From: Cardinalis cardinalis
Taxonomy: Eukaryota; Chordata; Aves; Passeriformes; Cardinalidae
Length of the DNA: 64,000 nucleotides
Assembly: GCA_014549065.1 (NCBI GenBank)
Contig: JACDOX010000110.1
Coordinates: 248,001-312,000 of the forward strand
Reading direction: 5' to 3'
Notes under the pieces: model-generated
What the model was told of the DNA's origin: nothing
Databases searched by the model: none
The model's input: only the letters and a program-made list of their open reading frames with translations
Shown here: positions 11,062-24,000 of the stretch, piece after piece
Layout: each line of letters begins with the position of its first letter
How positions within the stretch are numbered: the first letter of the stretch is position 1
Translations under genes and position numbers: made by a program

Positions 11062-14000
11062 TTGTTTTGACTTGTGACCATAATCATATTTGATGTCAAT
11101 ATTTAGTGCTTCTGCAACCCCTACAGATAATACTATTTACCTATATATATGGGACCTAGAGACTATAAAAAGCATGCTTGATGTCTCTTTTAGCGACTCC
11201 TTGATGGGACTCGCTTATATATTCAGTAAAATTAAACAACCAATCTCTGACAGGATAATTGTTGTATCATTGCTGTATGTATTTAATCCTAAGGTAAGAG
11301 ACAAATAATTTTGCACAAAGCTAATATATTACACCTTTTTTTTTTTTTACGAGTAGATTTTAACAACTTTCTTCTGATTCATACTGCCTTCAGAGGATCA
11401 AATTTCCTTTATATCCTTCAAAGGGCTACTGTGTGGAATGCCCAATAGTGTAATAAACACTGATTTTGCTAAATCAGGTGTAGGTTAAATAGGCTCAGGA
11501 AGAGTGAAGACAAGTACAGTCACTTGGCTCTATATCCCAGTTTTCTTGTATCTAGTGACAATAAAATAATTTTAGTACAAATGAAAATGACATTTATTTC
11601 TGACTGGTTTATTTTTCACCCTCTTTGCTATCATGGAGCAGGTTTCAGAGGAATAGAAACAGATCAAAATGTCAACAGAATAAGACTTTCTTAAAAAAAA
11701 AATACACATACCAGAGGTGCACAAACTTATTTCTCTTCTCATTGTGAGCATATCTGTTCCTTCTGGGACCAATTTTTTGTTTATAGTAATGTATGCACGT
11801 ATATTTGCAGTCATACTTGAATTGGAGCTTAAAAGCAGACTTCATAGGGTTTAACTTTTTACCCCTTCAGGTNTGAACCATATCTGCTAAGCAGAGGCAA
11901 TACCCTCTGTGAGATGAATGATGAAGAACACATATCAAGTAAATTGTGAATAAAATATTCCTCAAATCACAATTGGAAAAAAAGCTCTACTAGACTGCAC
12001 CAAATGATCATGTCCCTCTGTCTCACTGTTGGAATACTCTAACAGTGTATTCTAACTGCGGTCATGAGCATCTCAGAGAGGAAAAGTAAGATTAGGCAGG
12101 CATGTTTCATTTAATAGGCATCTGGATTGATTACCTTGTTGTAATCTGTATCTATACNGTAGCTATTAATAATTTATTTCTGTGAACATGAGCCTACATA
12201 TTCTCTATCTAACATCCTGTAGCATGAAGCATTTAATCTTTCTGCTAGATTTCAACCTGGCTGCTAGCTTGCTCTCAGTTCTTGTCCTTCAAGAGGGCAC
12301 AAACAGTTGACCCATCNTATAGCACGCTTCCTACCTCTTCTGACTGTGCAAAACTCTGTTGTTACTTGTCCAATTTAAAGAGTCCCAATTTACTTCTTTC
12401 TCATCCAGCAGCCACTCTGCATCTTGTAGCCCTTCTCTCATTTTAACCTCAGNTGTGAGTAGATGTGTAAAGCAGCACAAAGATACACTCTGTCCTCATG
12501 TTATTATAGGAACAGCCTTTTAAAGATACAGGGTTCCNTCACCAGCACAGACCACTCTCTCAATTTTCTTGTACTTTGATTATTTCTGAGTGAGAGTGTT
12601 TTTATTCCACCAAGTTTCCAGCATGCTTATTCATTCTAAGCTTTCCTTTTCTGCTGTCTTATTTCCTAGATTTTTAGCAATGCTGTAAATCATGTTTTGG
12701 TCCCTTGAGCATCCCATTTCAATGGCATTCTGTCATTTCTTAATAGACTATTTCTTATGCTTCATGAGTCATACAATTTGTATGGTGTTCTATGTGAAAG
12801 ACATGCTCTTTTATGCATCTCAGCTTTTCCCCAATCTTCAGTTTAAAAGTTCACTTGCAAGATTTTTGTCTTTAAAGGCCAGCAGTCCAGTTCACTTAAA
12901 GTTCAAATTAAATACATTCTTCCTCTTTGGCCTTCTTTTACTCCAGAAACATTCCATCTGAATCATTGGTGAGGAATTAATCTCTAGAATTAATCTCTCA
13001 GTTTAAACCAAAACCAGGAAAAAAGGTTTTAAAATATAGCAGAAAAAAGAAATTTAATACTACTTTTAAAAAGTTGTTACTAGTTTTCAGGTATTCTGGA
13101 TAATATTGCAAACTTAAATGAGAAAATTAACATACCTTTTATCCAACTAGTTCTGAACAGTTGTGGTAATTTTTCCAATGAGATCAAGACTGAAGCTAAC
13201 TGCAAAGTCAATTATCTCAAAAAACAGTCAAGAACATAAGACTGTAAAAGATTCACTACTGCATTTATATATAATAGTATTGTTCTCATGAATCATCCAA
13301 ATAATATATTAAATTCTGCCTTTTGAAGGAATATAGATTCTAACTATAAGAACTATTTTAATTGAATTGAGTCTGGCAATATTTAAACAGAATTTTTAAA
13401 AATGTACTGAATAGCCTTTTTTTTATGGAAGAAGCTCATCTTGCATCAATGCTCATGAAAGGTCACCCAGTATGACAGTGTGCTAGAATTTACAGAAAGT
13501 GTCCACCAAATGTCATGCTCACACATTTAAAAGCACCAGTTTGTTTCTTTCTTGTTTAATGAATTTGCAAAGCTATATTCTCAGAAATGAATNATTAGTC
13601 TTTTGCTTAAAAAAAGACAAACAAAAAGCCCAAAAAACAATAAAGTTGTAACTGAACCAGGTTTCAACACGTCTTTCCCCTTAACTGTATTGTTAATTGG
13701 ATTATTTTCATTGTCTAATCAAATTAGTACCAGGATTTTTTTTTTTGAGGCTGTAGTTGACAGAGAGAAAAAAACTATACTCATTTCTTAGATTAGGAGT
13801 TGAACATTGTTGTCTGATTTTCCCACTCAAGACTACTGCTCTTGTGTACAGAATGAAATTAAATGTGTTGATGTAAGATGTGTGAAGGCAATAACACTAC
13901 ATTCAGAAGTTTCTTCTCATGAGCTTTATGAGATTTTCTCAAGTGTTGTTCACCCTTTGATCTGTATCTGCACTAATAACAGCAATATTTGGACCAAAAA

Positions 14001-17000
14001 AAATGACTGGATATAAAGAGTGTTTGAAGTTAGGAAATATGATTTTCTATGTGGAATGAGCATTTCNCAGCGGGGAAATCAATTGGTGGGAGGTAATAAA
14101 CAAGGAAACCAATAAACAGGACTTATTTTTGATTTTCAAAGGAGAGTTGGAATTAAAATAGATAAAATTTAATTTTATTCTAGAATTACAATGAAAACAA
14201 ATAATTACTTCTATTAGATGAGATTTATTAATATCTTGTTATCTTATTACATTCTAATTTCTCTAGGAAATATATTCTCTTATCTTTCCCTCATTATGTT
14301 CTAGATGTTATTCAGGAACAATCGACAGGATTGTTCCCAGGCAAACAATACATGCTTTCCGCTTTTCTTCTTTTTTTAGAATTAATATAAAATCATGTAA
14401 GCATACAAATAAAAATTAACACCATATCTAAACATTCTTTACATCACATGGTCATACTCTTAGAGAAACCTATAAAAAAGTGACTCCAAATGTGAGGTAC
14501 AATATGCTAAACAAAAATTCTGAAAAAATATAGAATCTAAACTGATATATGATAAAAATGCACATGATTTCTCTCTAGTTTGGGTTTGCTCTTGACAAGA
14601 CTTCCAAGGAAATTGATCTGTTTTTTTCAGAATAGTGAAATCTGAGATTTAGAAAATCTGCAGCATGGCCCTNTTCTTCAGTGCTACAAAATAGTAGATA
14701 ATTTGTCTGAGAATGCAAAATATGACATATTTTGTTTCTGATTCTAATTTGTTATACTTTGATATCAAGTGTTCTTGAATCAAGCTTCATTTCCCATTTT
14801 GTTATAGAGGTAGACAACTGATAGAATGAATCCTTAAAAATCTGTGTAGTTTGTATATATTATATTGCTTTTTACATGAGAGATAATAAGAGCATAATTG
14901 TAATACTCCTTACAATAACTGTTTGGAATAAAAATTAAAAATTTTTCTAGCTTTGATGAAATATTTTTTCTCTCTGTCCTTAGAAAGAGACACATTTTCC
15001 CTACCCCCAAACTATTCACTCATTTCCCTTCAGATTTCTTCTTGGCATTGCTATACAGTAAGTACATGACAGAAGATCATATAGCTCAGCTATAGTACTN
15101 TTTTTATTATCAAATCCACTTGCCATTGTTTCTCAGCAGTAATATTTGAAAATTTATATAACTGTACAAGGAAAATTAAGGTGTTATAAAAGGTAGATAA
15201 CACTTTCACAGAATTCCATTGCTTGCTTAAATCATAAAAATAATAAATATATTTCCTCTTATTCTGTTTAATGAGCTGTATATAAAATAATTATGTTTGT
15301 TGATTCAGGCCCATGAGATCTAAAATACTTAAAGTGTTTGCATAAATGATGACATTATAAGAATCATAAAAGATTACTATTTTTGAAGAACAACAGAGAT
15401 CTGGTTGCAATTACTTGTTCTGCAGTTTTGGTGAAAAAACATATTTTTAGATTAAAGAAATCTTTACTTTTGACCATGGTAACTTCAAAATGGGAGCTAG
15501 GCTTTAATAAAAATATTCACATGTCATGGCAAATTACCTAATTTAAAGCATATCTCTTGAGTTAGACTTGGCCATTGGTCAGGATGTTCTGAGTGGGAGT
15601 TCGTTACCTGTGAGTTTAGAGCAAGGTGTCATATTATTGGATTTCTGGAAGTAGAGTCAGTAATCAAGGTCCTGTTGTATTTACAACTGCTTGAGACCTT
15701 TTTTTTATGTAACATGAACAGATGTTTCTCCTTTTTCAAGATGAAAGAACCAGACTTCTTCTGAAAAGACTTGAAGGGGCTGGAAGGCAGGAGAGAAAAA
15801 AAATCTACATCAGAAACTGAAATGTACAAGACTTTTAATTCACTAAGAGAGCTATTAGACAGGATCTTTGTTGCTGCCCCTGGCAAAAAGACTTCCATCA
15901 ATAGAAAACTGCTGAAAGACCCTTCCTCTGTGGCTTGGAAATGCTCAAGGTACTGCCCACTAGTCCTCTGAAGGCTGCACAGGGCAAGGCAGCTTAGGTC
16001 CTATTACAGGAAAACCCCATTAATGTAGACTGACTTAATAAAAAATTAACAGGTTAATAGATTTACCAGATCACAGATCTGTTTAAAGTGTTTTGTCACA
16101 GATGGACTGCTATAGTAGCATTGATCAGCCTAAAATTAATGTCTCTGTATCCTGCTGCCATATGGTGTTTGCAAGTGTGACTTAAGGACAGCCCCTCATG
16201 AGAACCCTTAGGTTCTCAAACAAACATGCATCTCAGATGCTTCACTGTTTGTCTATTTTTATAGAGCAGTTTTAAAATTCAAAAACCTTAAAATGTGTTT
16301 TAAATAGCCACTCCTANTCAAAAAGGTATGCTTCCCTTATACTGCTTCAACTGAGTTTATATCATAAACAGTACTCACACAAACTTCCCTAAAGAACAGT
16401 CTTTCCNTCAATATAAGTGATTTTTCCCTGGGCTGTATTTCTACCAAATGTANATCTTACCTCTGAAAGAAACAGATATCCAAGAAGATTTTTTGCTCAT
16501 TTCTGAGAAAAATGCATGTCAGCTACCCCTGGATGATGGACAACCATGTAGATAAAGCACTAGTAAAATGCCAGGAAAGAAAATATTGCAAGAAACCAAG
16601 AATTAAAATAATTTGCTTGGGTATTTTCACTGCATTGCTTATCTGTATTTTTCAAAGGCAGGTGAGCCATACCTGTGTTTAACAGTAGAAAATGGAGTCA
16701 GCATAAAGAAATCCTTGTCATAAAAATCACAGAAGGCTGATATGGACTGGCACAGCTGCGGAATGGCCCTAGTGACAAGATCCCTATCCATCACAGATGA
16801 TGTCCCCATGGTCACTTGAGAGGTCTGGCACAGACTTACATCTTGAAACAGAGAGAACTTCCTGTTTCCTCACCTGATAATCTTCTTTTGAACTGGAGAA
16901 GGGCATTGCCAACAATTCTTTATTTGAGAGGCATTATAACACGATATAGATATGTTTCTTTAGTAAAGATTTGCGAAGATTTTATTGAAATATACAAAGA

Positions 17001-20000
17001 AAAGTTTGTGAAAAAGAGCAGTAAGTATTGACAATAGGTATAATGAAGATGATATTGAATTACAAAATCGTTGTTTCTAAAAATGAACTGCCAATGCCAC
17101 AGGTGAAATTTCCATTTTGGTCTGATACAAAATGAAAGTGACGAAGTAAAAGAAACCCATTCTACTGGGAAAGGAAGCAAAATGTTAAGGTAACTGAACA
17201 AATATTTACAGAAGAAAAAAATACTTATTTAATTCTGCCAAGCTGAGGGTCCTCCTCCCCGTAATACAATGTTTTTTAAGGAACAAATGGCAGAAGCAAG
17301 CCAAAGCTGAATTAGGTTTATACATAACTGTTTATTGGAGCAATAACCAAACCTATTAAAAAGAAAACGGAGGTGGGGGGAATGTATGTGGAAAGAGAAA
17401 ATTAGACTGNGCCTTGTATTTTCTGTTAGTACTTCCTTTGAGTCACTAAGGTCTTTGTCATTATTACCACTGGTGATAAATTGGAATGCAAATGAGTTGA
17501 GGACATCAACATTTTCAGCTTTCCTAAACAGGGTACAGGTCAGCTCTCCCCAGATTTTCCCTTGTAATTATTATGTGTCCGTGGTTATCATGTCTCTCAG
17601 ACTAACANTTGATTTACAATCCTACTTCAAAGCACTTGTCTTTTCCCTAGTAGCAGTGAGTAATGGCAATGGGCAAGAGACCCAGATACAGGATGCTATT
17701 TTGCACACCTGAAAAGTATTTCCTTCTTCTGCATTTCTGTGATTGCATGGGTAGAAAAAGCACTCTGTTATGACTGGTTCACAATATTTTTGATGTCAAA
17801 CCTTTAACATTTTGTTCTAGCAATGCCATCTACTCTCAAATGCCTAATAAATGTTGATTAAAGTTATATTTCACCGTAATTCTGTTTTCCAGCACACCCT
17901 TTATCTCAATAAACAACTCTTCATCTTGTCTCTGGGCATTGGAGGTCCTATCACATTGCTGAAGGAAGCACCCATGATAAATGATGGGAATGCTATTCAG
18001 CAAGTATTTGCATTTTTCATCTCTCATTAAGTAAGAAGAAAAGCCTTATAGTGAGATTTGACTGTAGGAGCAACTGCCACATGCAATATCTGTTAAAATA
18101 TGAGAAATTGACAGTTTTACCCTGGCCTCTTAACTCTTTGGACTGAACAACAGGAGAAAGGCCTTGGTTTTTTTTATGAATTTCCATCACATTCATGAGG
18201 TAAAGTGGGCTAACCATAATTCCTTTCACTGAGGTTTAAGGTAAGGGCAGTGTCAGAAGCCACTACTTAGCGTTTTAGCTCCAGAAGTTTTCCGACAAAT
18301 CTTCTTAACATTGCACTGGGCTGAAATGAATTTTTGCTCTATGCTAAGAAGCATAGCCATTCAATGTATAGAGGGAAATTCCTAGGCATCTGTGTCACTG
18401 CTTGCTCTGCCCTACAGAGCTTTGCTGACTCCAAATTCTACTGATTTCTCAGGTCTTGCTCAGAATGCATTAGTAAGGAAAATATATCCCTTATGCTTGT
18501 AATTTTCCTCATCTGTGTTAACATTTTGAATGCTTTCCTAAACTGGAGAAAACTGTATTTGATGAATAATTAAATATTTTCAGGTGGAATCTGTTTACTC
18601 ATGAGGTGTTCAGTCCTTAGAAATGTGTGAATTACCTGTTTCCCAAATATTGGTTGAAAGAGCTTGAGCGAAGAAGTGAAGATAAATATCAGATATTTGA
18701 AACTGCATGGGGAATTGTAGGCAGGGAAAATGAAACAGATTATATAGTTGATTGAGGTGCTAGAGGCCTTTTTTAAGTCTATTTTTTTAAGTCTTCATTC
18801 TTCCATTTAGTGTAATTTATATTTTCTCTCTTGAACTTTTGCAGATAGATTTATTACAACACTGAATCTATTCTGAAATATGTACACATTTACCTTCAGT
18901 AAAATTGCATTTGCTATACAGTAGCCCAGATACTTAATATAGATGACATAGTCCTTCTGGTTTTTATTTAGACAACCCAAGTAACTTTCAGAGTTTATGT
19001 GGTAATTACAATTTTGAAGTTTTAATTTTTTTCTCCAAAACTTTTTTTTTACTGCTTAAAAGAAGCTGATTCTTTAAAATTACCCGATACATAACTTTCT
19101 GTGAAATGGAAGTGGAATAGTTAGGAACTGCATATATGACTCTAACTGCAGTAAGTAGTATAACTTTTAGGAGAGGTTAGTTACTGATAAATATACAGCC
19201 TCATGTTAATTGTTTAAATGTCCTATGCTAAGTTGGTGATCAATACCCTATTTTACTCTCAAGGTATCTAAAATTTCAAAATTAAATCTCTGTCTAGTCT
19301 TAGCTTCAAAGGGACTGAGAGCTCATCCAAACACATACAGTATCCAGAATGTAAAAAAGTAATACTCTACCCTAACTCCATCTATGGTGAAAATATCTTC
19401 TTGGGAGCACAGAGTCAGTGGAGACTCAAGATCAGTAGCAGAGTAACTAATGATGTTGGCATTTGACTTTTTCTTAAGGGGCTTTAAATAATATATATAT
19501 AAAATACTTTAGGGAACCTGATACAATGAGTTACACATTCACTTCAAGATGAAGTAGGAAATGTGCTTTTCATTGAGTCATTAGGCCAATTTCTCTAAAC
19601 TTATTGGAATTTCTTCACTGAAAAAGGACATGAATTCATCAACTGCTTCCTCCCTTTACTTGCAAGGCCATTCAAGAATCAGACTCCTTTAGATACTCCT
19701 TGCTAAGCTTTTGGATTTAATTAATATTATATATTCACATCAAAAAGATGCTACTCTTTCAATGTATAAAACTACTTCACTCATTTTCTTAGGACTAAGA
19801 ATCCTGAATGTATCCTCCATCACTTTGCTATATAAAAGGGGCTTATAGCACTACCACATTCTGCCTTTACAGTGGTTAACGCTGCTGGTAACTGTTGTGG
19901 GTTGGCTGGAAACACACCAGAGTCTCTAAACTAGCATCATATTTCTCTGGTTCCCCCAGTTCTCTTCAAGATACCAAGATAATTTGGGTNAATATTTCTA

Positions 20001-20654
20001 CTATCCTGACTGACTGAACTTTTGACAGTGAAATTCAAGCTATATATGTGTGGATTTCTCTGTAATTTCCTTTTATCTTCAATGTCAAATACAGTTTAGA
20101 ATAAAACTATACTTCTTTTCGTAAGGCCTGCAAACTTGTTGTTTAAGCCAATGCTAATTTTGCAGCAGCAGAAATCTGGACAACAAGACATGGGAGATCC
20201 AAGGATCCTAGCTTTATAAAGTACAACCAGCTCCTGAACTAGTAAAATATTTGCTAAACTGACTGGTAAGCAGCATAAATTGTCACCCTGGGCACCTGTT
20301 TGGTGAAATACAACCTAAGATATTTCTGGTTCTGCACCAAAGGTTTGAAACACACGTAGTTTAAAGCAGAATTAACTGTATGTCTTTTATTTCATTAATA
20401 TAATTTTCTTACATAATTATCAAAATTGTATGTCCTAATGTTTTACAGGTTTTACTTTAAAACATGTAATTGGAAGGAGTGGCTGCTTAATAAGTTTTTC
20501 TTCTCCCACATACTCTGAGAAGGTAAGAAATGCCTCACTTCATGAGAGAAAATTATTTCTTTGTGAGAGAAATGCTGCTTAGGGAGAGCCCATCAGCATC
20601 AATGCTTTCTGTGCCCATGCACTTCACCAGCATCCAGGCCTCTTAGAGTTTACA
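11062..20654. other. Unique AT-rich sequence, no gene seen
   Basis: About 9.6 kb in which I recognise no gene, RNA or repeat. Open frames here are all below about 110 codons and have random-looking composition. Local features are poly(T)/poly(A) runs (for example near 11338, 13738 and 19041), an AT run near 19493, and a 9-base hairpin at 14315-14337. A segment near 19888 beginning 'tgttgtgggttggctgg' vaguely resembles an LTR end, but no other part of an LTR follows. Confidence 0.55.
14315..14337. repeat. Short perfect hairpin, 9-base stem
   Basis: The arm 'ggaacaatc' (14315-14323) and its exact complement 'gattgttcc' (14329-14337) are separated by 'gacag'. There is no following T run, and in a vertebrate genome this need not be a terminator. 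It is listed as structure only. Confidence 0.8.
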
Positions 20655-21046
20655 TGTGACAGTGGTCACAAGGGTTCTTGGATGAGGGAAGAGACGAGAA
20701 TGTTGACTCTATGTTCAGAAGGCTTGGTATATTATTTTATGATATATATATGTTACATTATAACTGTTCTAAAAGGAAATAGAAGGAAAGGTTTCCTCAG
20801 AAGGCTAAGCTAAGAATAGAATAGAAAGGAGTGCTAACAAAGGCAGCTGGCTCCGACAGAGAGCGAGAGCCAGCTCTGCCGTGAGTGGTCACCAAATCCA
20901 AACATCCACAGGAGACCAAACACAGATCCACCTGATGCATTCCACAGCAGCAGATAACCATTGTTTACATTCTGTTTCTGAGGCCTCCGCTTCTCAGAAG
21001 GAAAAATCCTAAAGAAAAGGATTTTCACAAAAGGATGTCTGTGACA
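20655..21046. mobile_element. Solo LTR with perfect 6-base target duplication
   Basis: A 392-base element bounded by 'tgtgacagtggtcac' on the left and 'ggatgtctgtgaca' on the right. It is flanked on both sides by the identical hexamer 'tttaca' (20649-20654 and 21047-21052). Internally it holds 'agaagagacgagaat'-like sequence, 'atgttcagaaggcttgg', 'aacaaaggcagctggctccg' and 'gcagcagataaccattg'. I recognise this as a common passerine LTR. A 6-base duplication is the size typical of ERVK-type integrases. The functional orientation is probably minus, because the degraded polyadenylation-like AT stretch lies near the left end, but I am not certain. There is no internal retroviral sequence, so it is a solo LTR. 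Confidence 0.88.
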
Positions 21047-24000
21047 TTTACATGCCTAATTCTGCAATCCCTTAAAGAGCTCGGCCCTTTTGTTATCTGG
21101 TTGTGGATCCATATATTTCTCTCACCCTTCTTTCAAAGAGCAGCTGACAGGTGCCTCCTCAGTCTCCTGTGGCATAAAGTTCTAGAAGGTAACTGCCTGT
21201 TGTAGAAACTACTTATTTTTGTTCACATTGAATTTCTCCTACTAGTTTAATGTTATTTTCCCCTTTTCTGCATGATTTTATGGAAAAGTGTTGCTCATTT
21301 GCTTTATGATGGATTATTATATTTGTGATAGGTATGGTAATTTTTAAGTTTTCTTCCTTTTTTTCCTGTAGTTTGAATGCTTCAGGACTGTAAGGACTTG
21401 TATATTTATTTTGTCTTTCAAAAATACTGGTGGCAATACTTTCCCTTCTTCTGATTTATTTTTCAGTTCTGTTCTGCTTGTGCAAACACAAAGCTTTGTG
21501 TCTGGCCTGAAACAAAGCCTCCATGCTTGAAGCCATTCCAAGGCTGAATGAAGCAGAAGGCTCCCTCCATGCCTCTCCCTCTGTCCTTCTGCCTCAGCCC
21601 ATTTGCCTGGCCTGTCTTACACTTCAGCTGCTCGGGGAAGTTTGAGTTCCATAATCTAGAAATCTTATCAACCAAATTATTTTTTCAGAAAGCCACCTTG
21701 AGGCAGTTTCAATACCTTTAGTTGAGATTTATGGTTTCTCCACTGTCTGCAAAAGAAGCAAATAGTTTGGTTTGACATGAGTTCTTTATTACTGTGATAC
21801 TTATCACACATTTCTTGCTTTTTTTCCCAAATACTCACAAATTGCTTCAAAATTTTCTCAGATTTATCAAAATTGATAGTTTCCATTCAATTTAATAATG
21901 ACGTACTTATGATTTTGGTTAATTGCCCCAGAATTATAGGTGAGAAAACATGTAAATTTCTTATCATTGCCAGGAAATTAGCCTGGTTTTTCTTTTATTT
22001 GCCTACTGGTCCACATAAAGAAAAGTTTAAATACACGCAAAAGTGTGGATCTAATACTGCTTTCCTGGTAGAAATACAGCATCATTTTGCAGCAGTGTCC
22101 TGCAGCATCAGCAGATCTGGGTAGGCTGATCCGGTAGAGGCTGTATTTGAGCATCGCCACAGAGACAAGGACAGAGAGCAAAGACCTCAAATTCACTGGT
22201 AGCAATCAGCAGCAGATCCCCACTTTTCCCTCTCCTCAAGAGCAAGGAGGTGCCTCTTCAGAAGCATCCCTGTGCTCCTGTTCTCAGTTTCCCCTCCACA
22301 TCTGATGGTTTGGCAATAACTTTCCCATAACTGATGTAAGACTGGAATAAGACAATGCTTAAGGACACAACTGTCCTGTGTTTTAAACAGAGCAAGAAAA
22401 TCACTGTCTGATTACCAGACTGACACTGTTCTCCCTATTTAAACAGTTTTTTCCATATCAAGGGGAACGGTTCCAAACAAACAACTGAATAAAAAAGGGA
22501 GTGAAAAATGATCTCACTAATGCTAAGCTGAAATGCTTTAAGATGGAAAGTTCCATCCTATAAAGTGGAAATATACACATGAAATTTTTATAGTTATATC
22601 AGTTCTGTTCTAGTTCTCAAAATAAAGCCAATCAGTGCATTTGATGAGAGTCTCAAAGCAAAAAGAAGCATAAGGGAAAAGTGGAAATATTCATGCTGAG
22701 CATCATTTGTAAGTGTTATATAAAAGACTGTAATGTTACTGAGATTTTCTTCTCAACTACAGACTAAAGAAAGAAATCAGGACTCAGATGCCATGATGCT
22801 CTTCGATCTTTTATCATTGTTCAGTTACAAGTAATTTTTAGAAAATGCTTTGAAAACAGCAATGGTCATGTTTCAAATATTCAAATGTATTCAAATAAAA
22901 TCCTAGTTATTTTTGTAATGCTGAAACAATATTTTTATGTCATATTTTCGTGGAAAAATTCACTATGAGTTAATTCAATAAAAATCTACTGAAGACAAAC
23001 CACCAGGTCAGCATAAGAAACTTCAAATATCCCAGAACTTCATTAAGAAAATGGAAATAAATTTTAATAAAAATCAACTGAGATTGAGATCAAGCTGTGA
23101 ATGCTTAAATTTACAGCAGCTTACTTGTGGTCCTCTGAAAAATACTGTCTGGAGCTCCATGCAGAAAGGTGGACAGAAGTGCTGTCTCCTCAGAAATTTT
23201 GTCTTGTTTTGAGTGTATTTTGGGAGGAGGGACATATTGTCTNTGGTTAGGCCAAAAAAGATTGTTCTAAAAATGTATGTTGTTGCATGGTGATTATTTG
23301 ANCTTCTCAGATAAGTATCCATTATTGTTGCCAATTTATGTAAAAGAATACAAAATATTCTTACCAAAATATTTTTACAAAATACCAAAAAAGTATCTTG
23401 TCATTTCTCTAAGAAAGTCTTGTGTTTGCTTTTAAATAAGAACTTGTCTGAACTATCTGAGAGGGACCATCATTGCAAAAACCATTTCTACAAAAAGGAA
23501 CATTAGTTTTCAAATATATCTATCTTTCTCTGGCATCTCCTTTCCTCTTGCTAAAGGCTATATTACATTGGAATTTATCCAGTGCACTGTGTCTTCTTAA
23601 ATTTGTCCATCATCTTCACTATTATTGTTCTTGCAACTCTTTCTCACATAAGTTGTGCCAAGANTTCAGTACAGAGCAAATGTGTGCCACAGAGGTTTCT
23701 CCCCTGGTGATTTTAACTGGCACAAGTTACAACTTCTGCTGTGATTTTTTAATGGTGTGATTTTTAGTTCTGTGAAGATCAAATGTGGGTCTGCTGGAAT
23801 AACAACTTCTCTCTTGTATATCCAGTTTGTAAATTTTGATTCCATACCTTGTGGATTGTCTAAGTGAAATTCCAGTTGGTATTTTATGTGATGGCACCTT
23901 TCTCCACAGAACTATAGAAAAACTCTAATGCAACTTGTTCAAAGCAGGGGCAGTTGTGAAATCAGATCAAATTGCTCAGGGTTTTACTCTCTCTTCCCTC

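Noticed and set aside
14315..14337. MicroRNA precursor
   Set aside because: A 9-base stem is too short, and the flanks do not extend the pairing.
19888..19990. Possible LTR start ('tgttgtgggttggctgg')
   Set aside because: Only the first few bases resemble an LTR end. No promoter, poly(A) signal or partner terminus follows.
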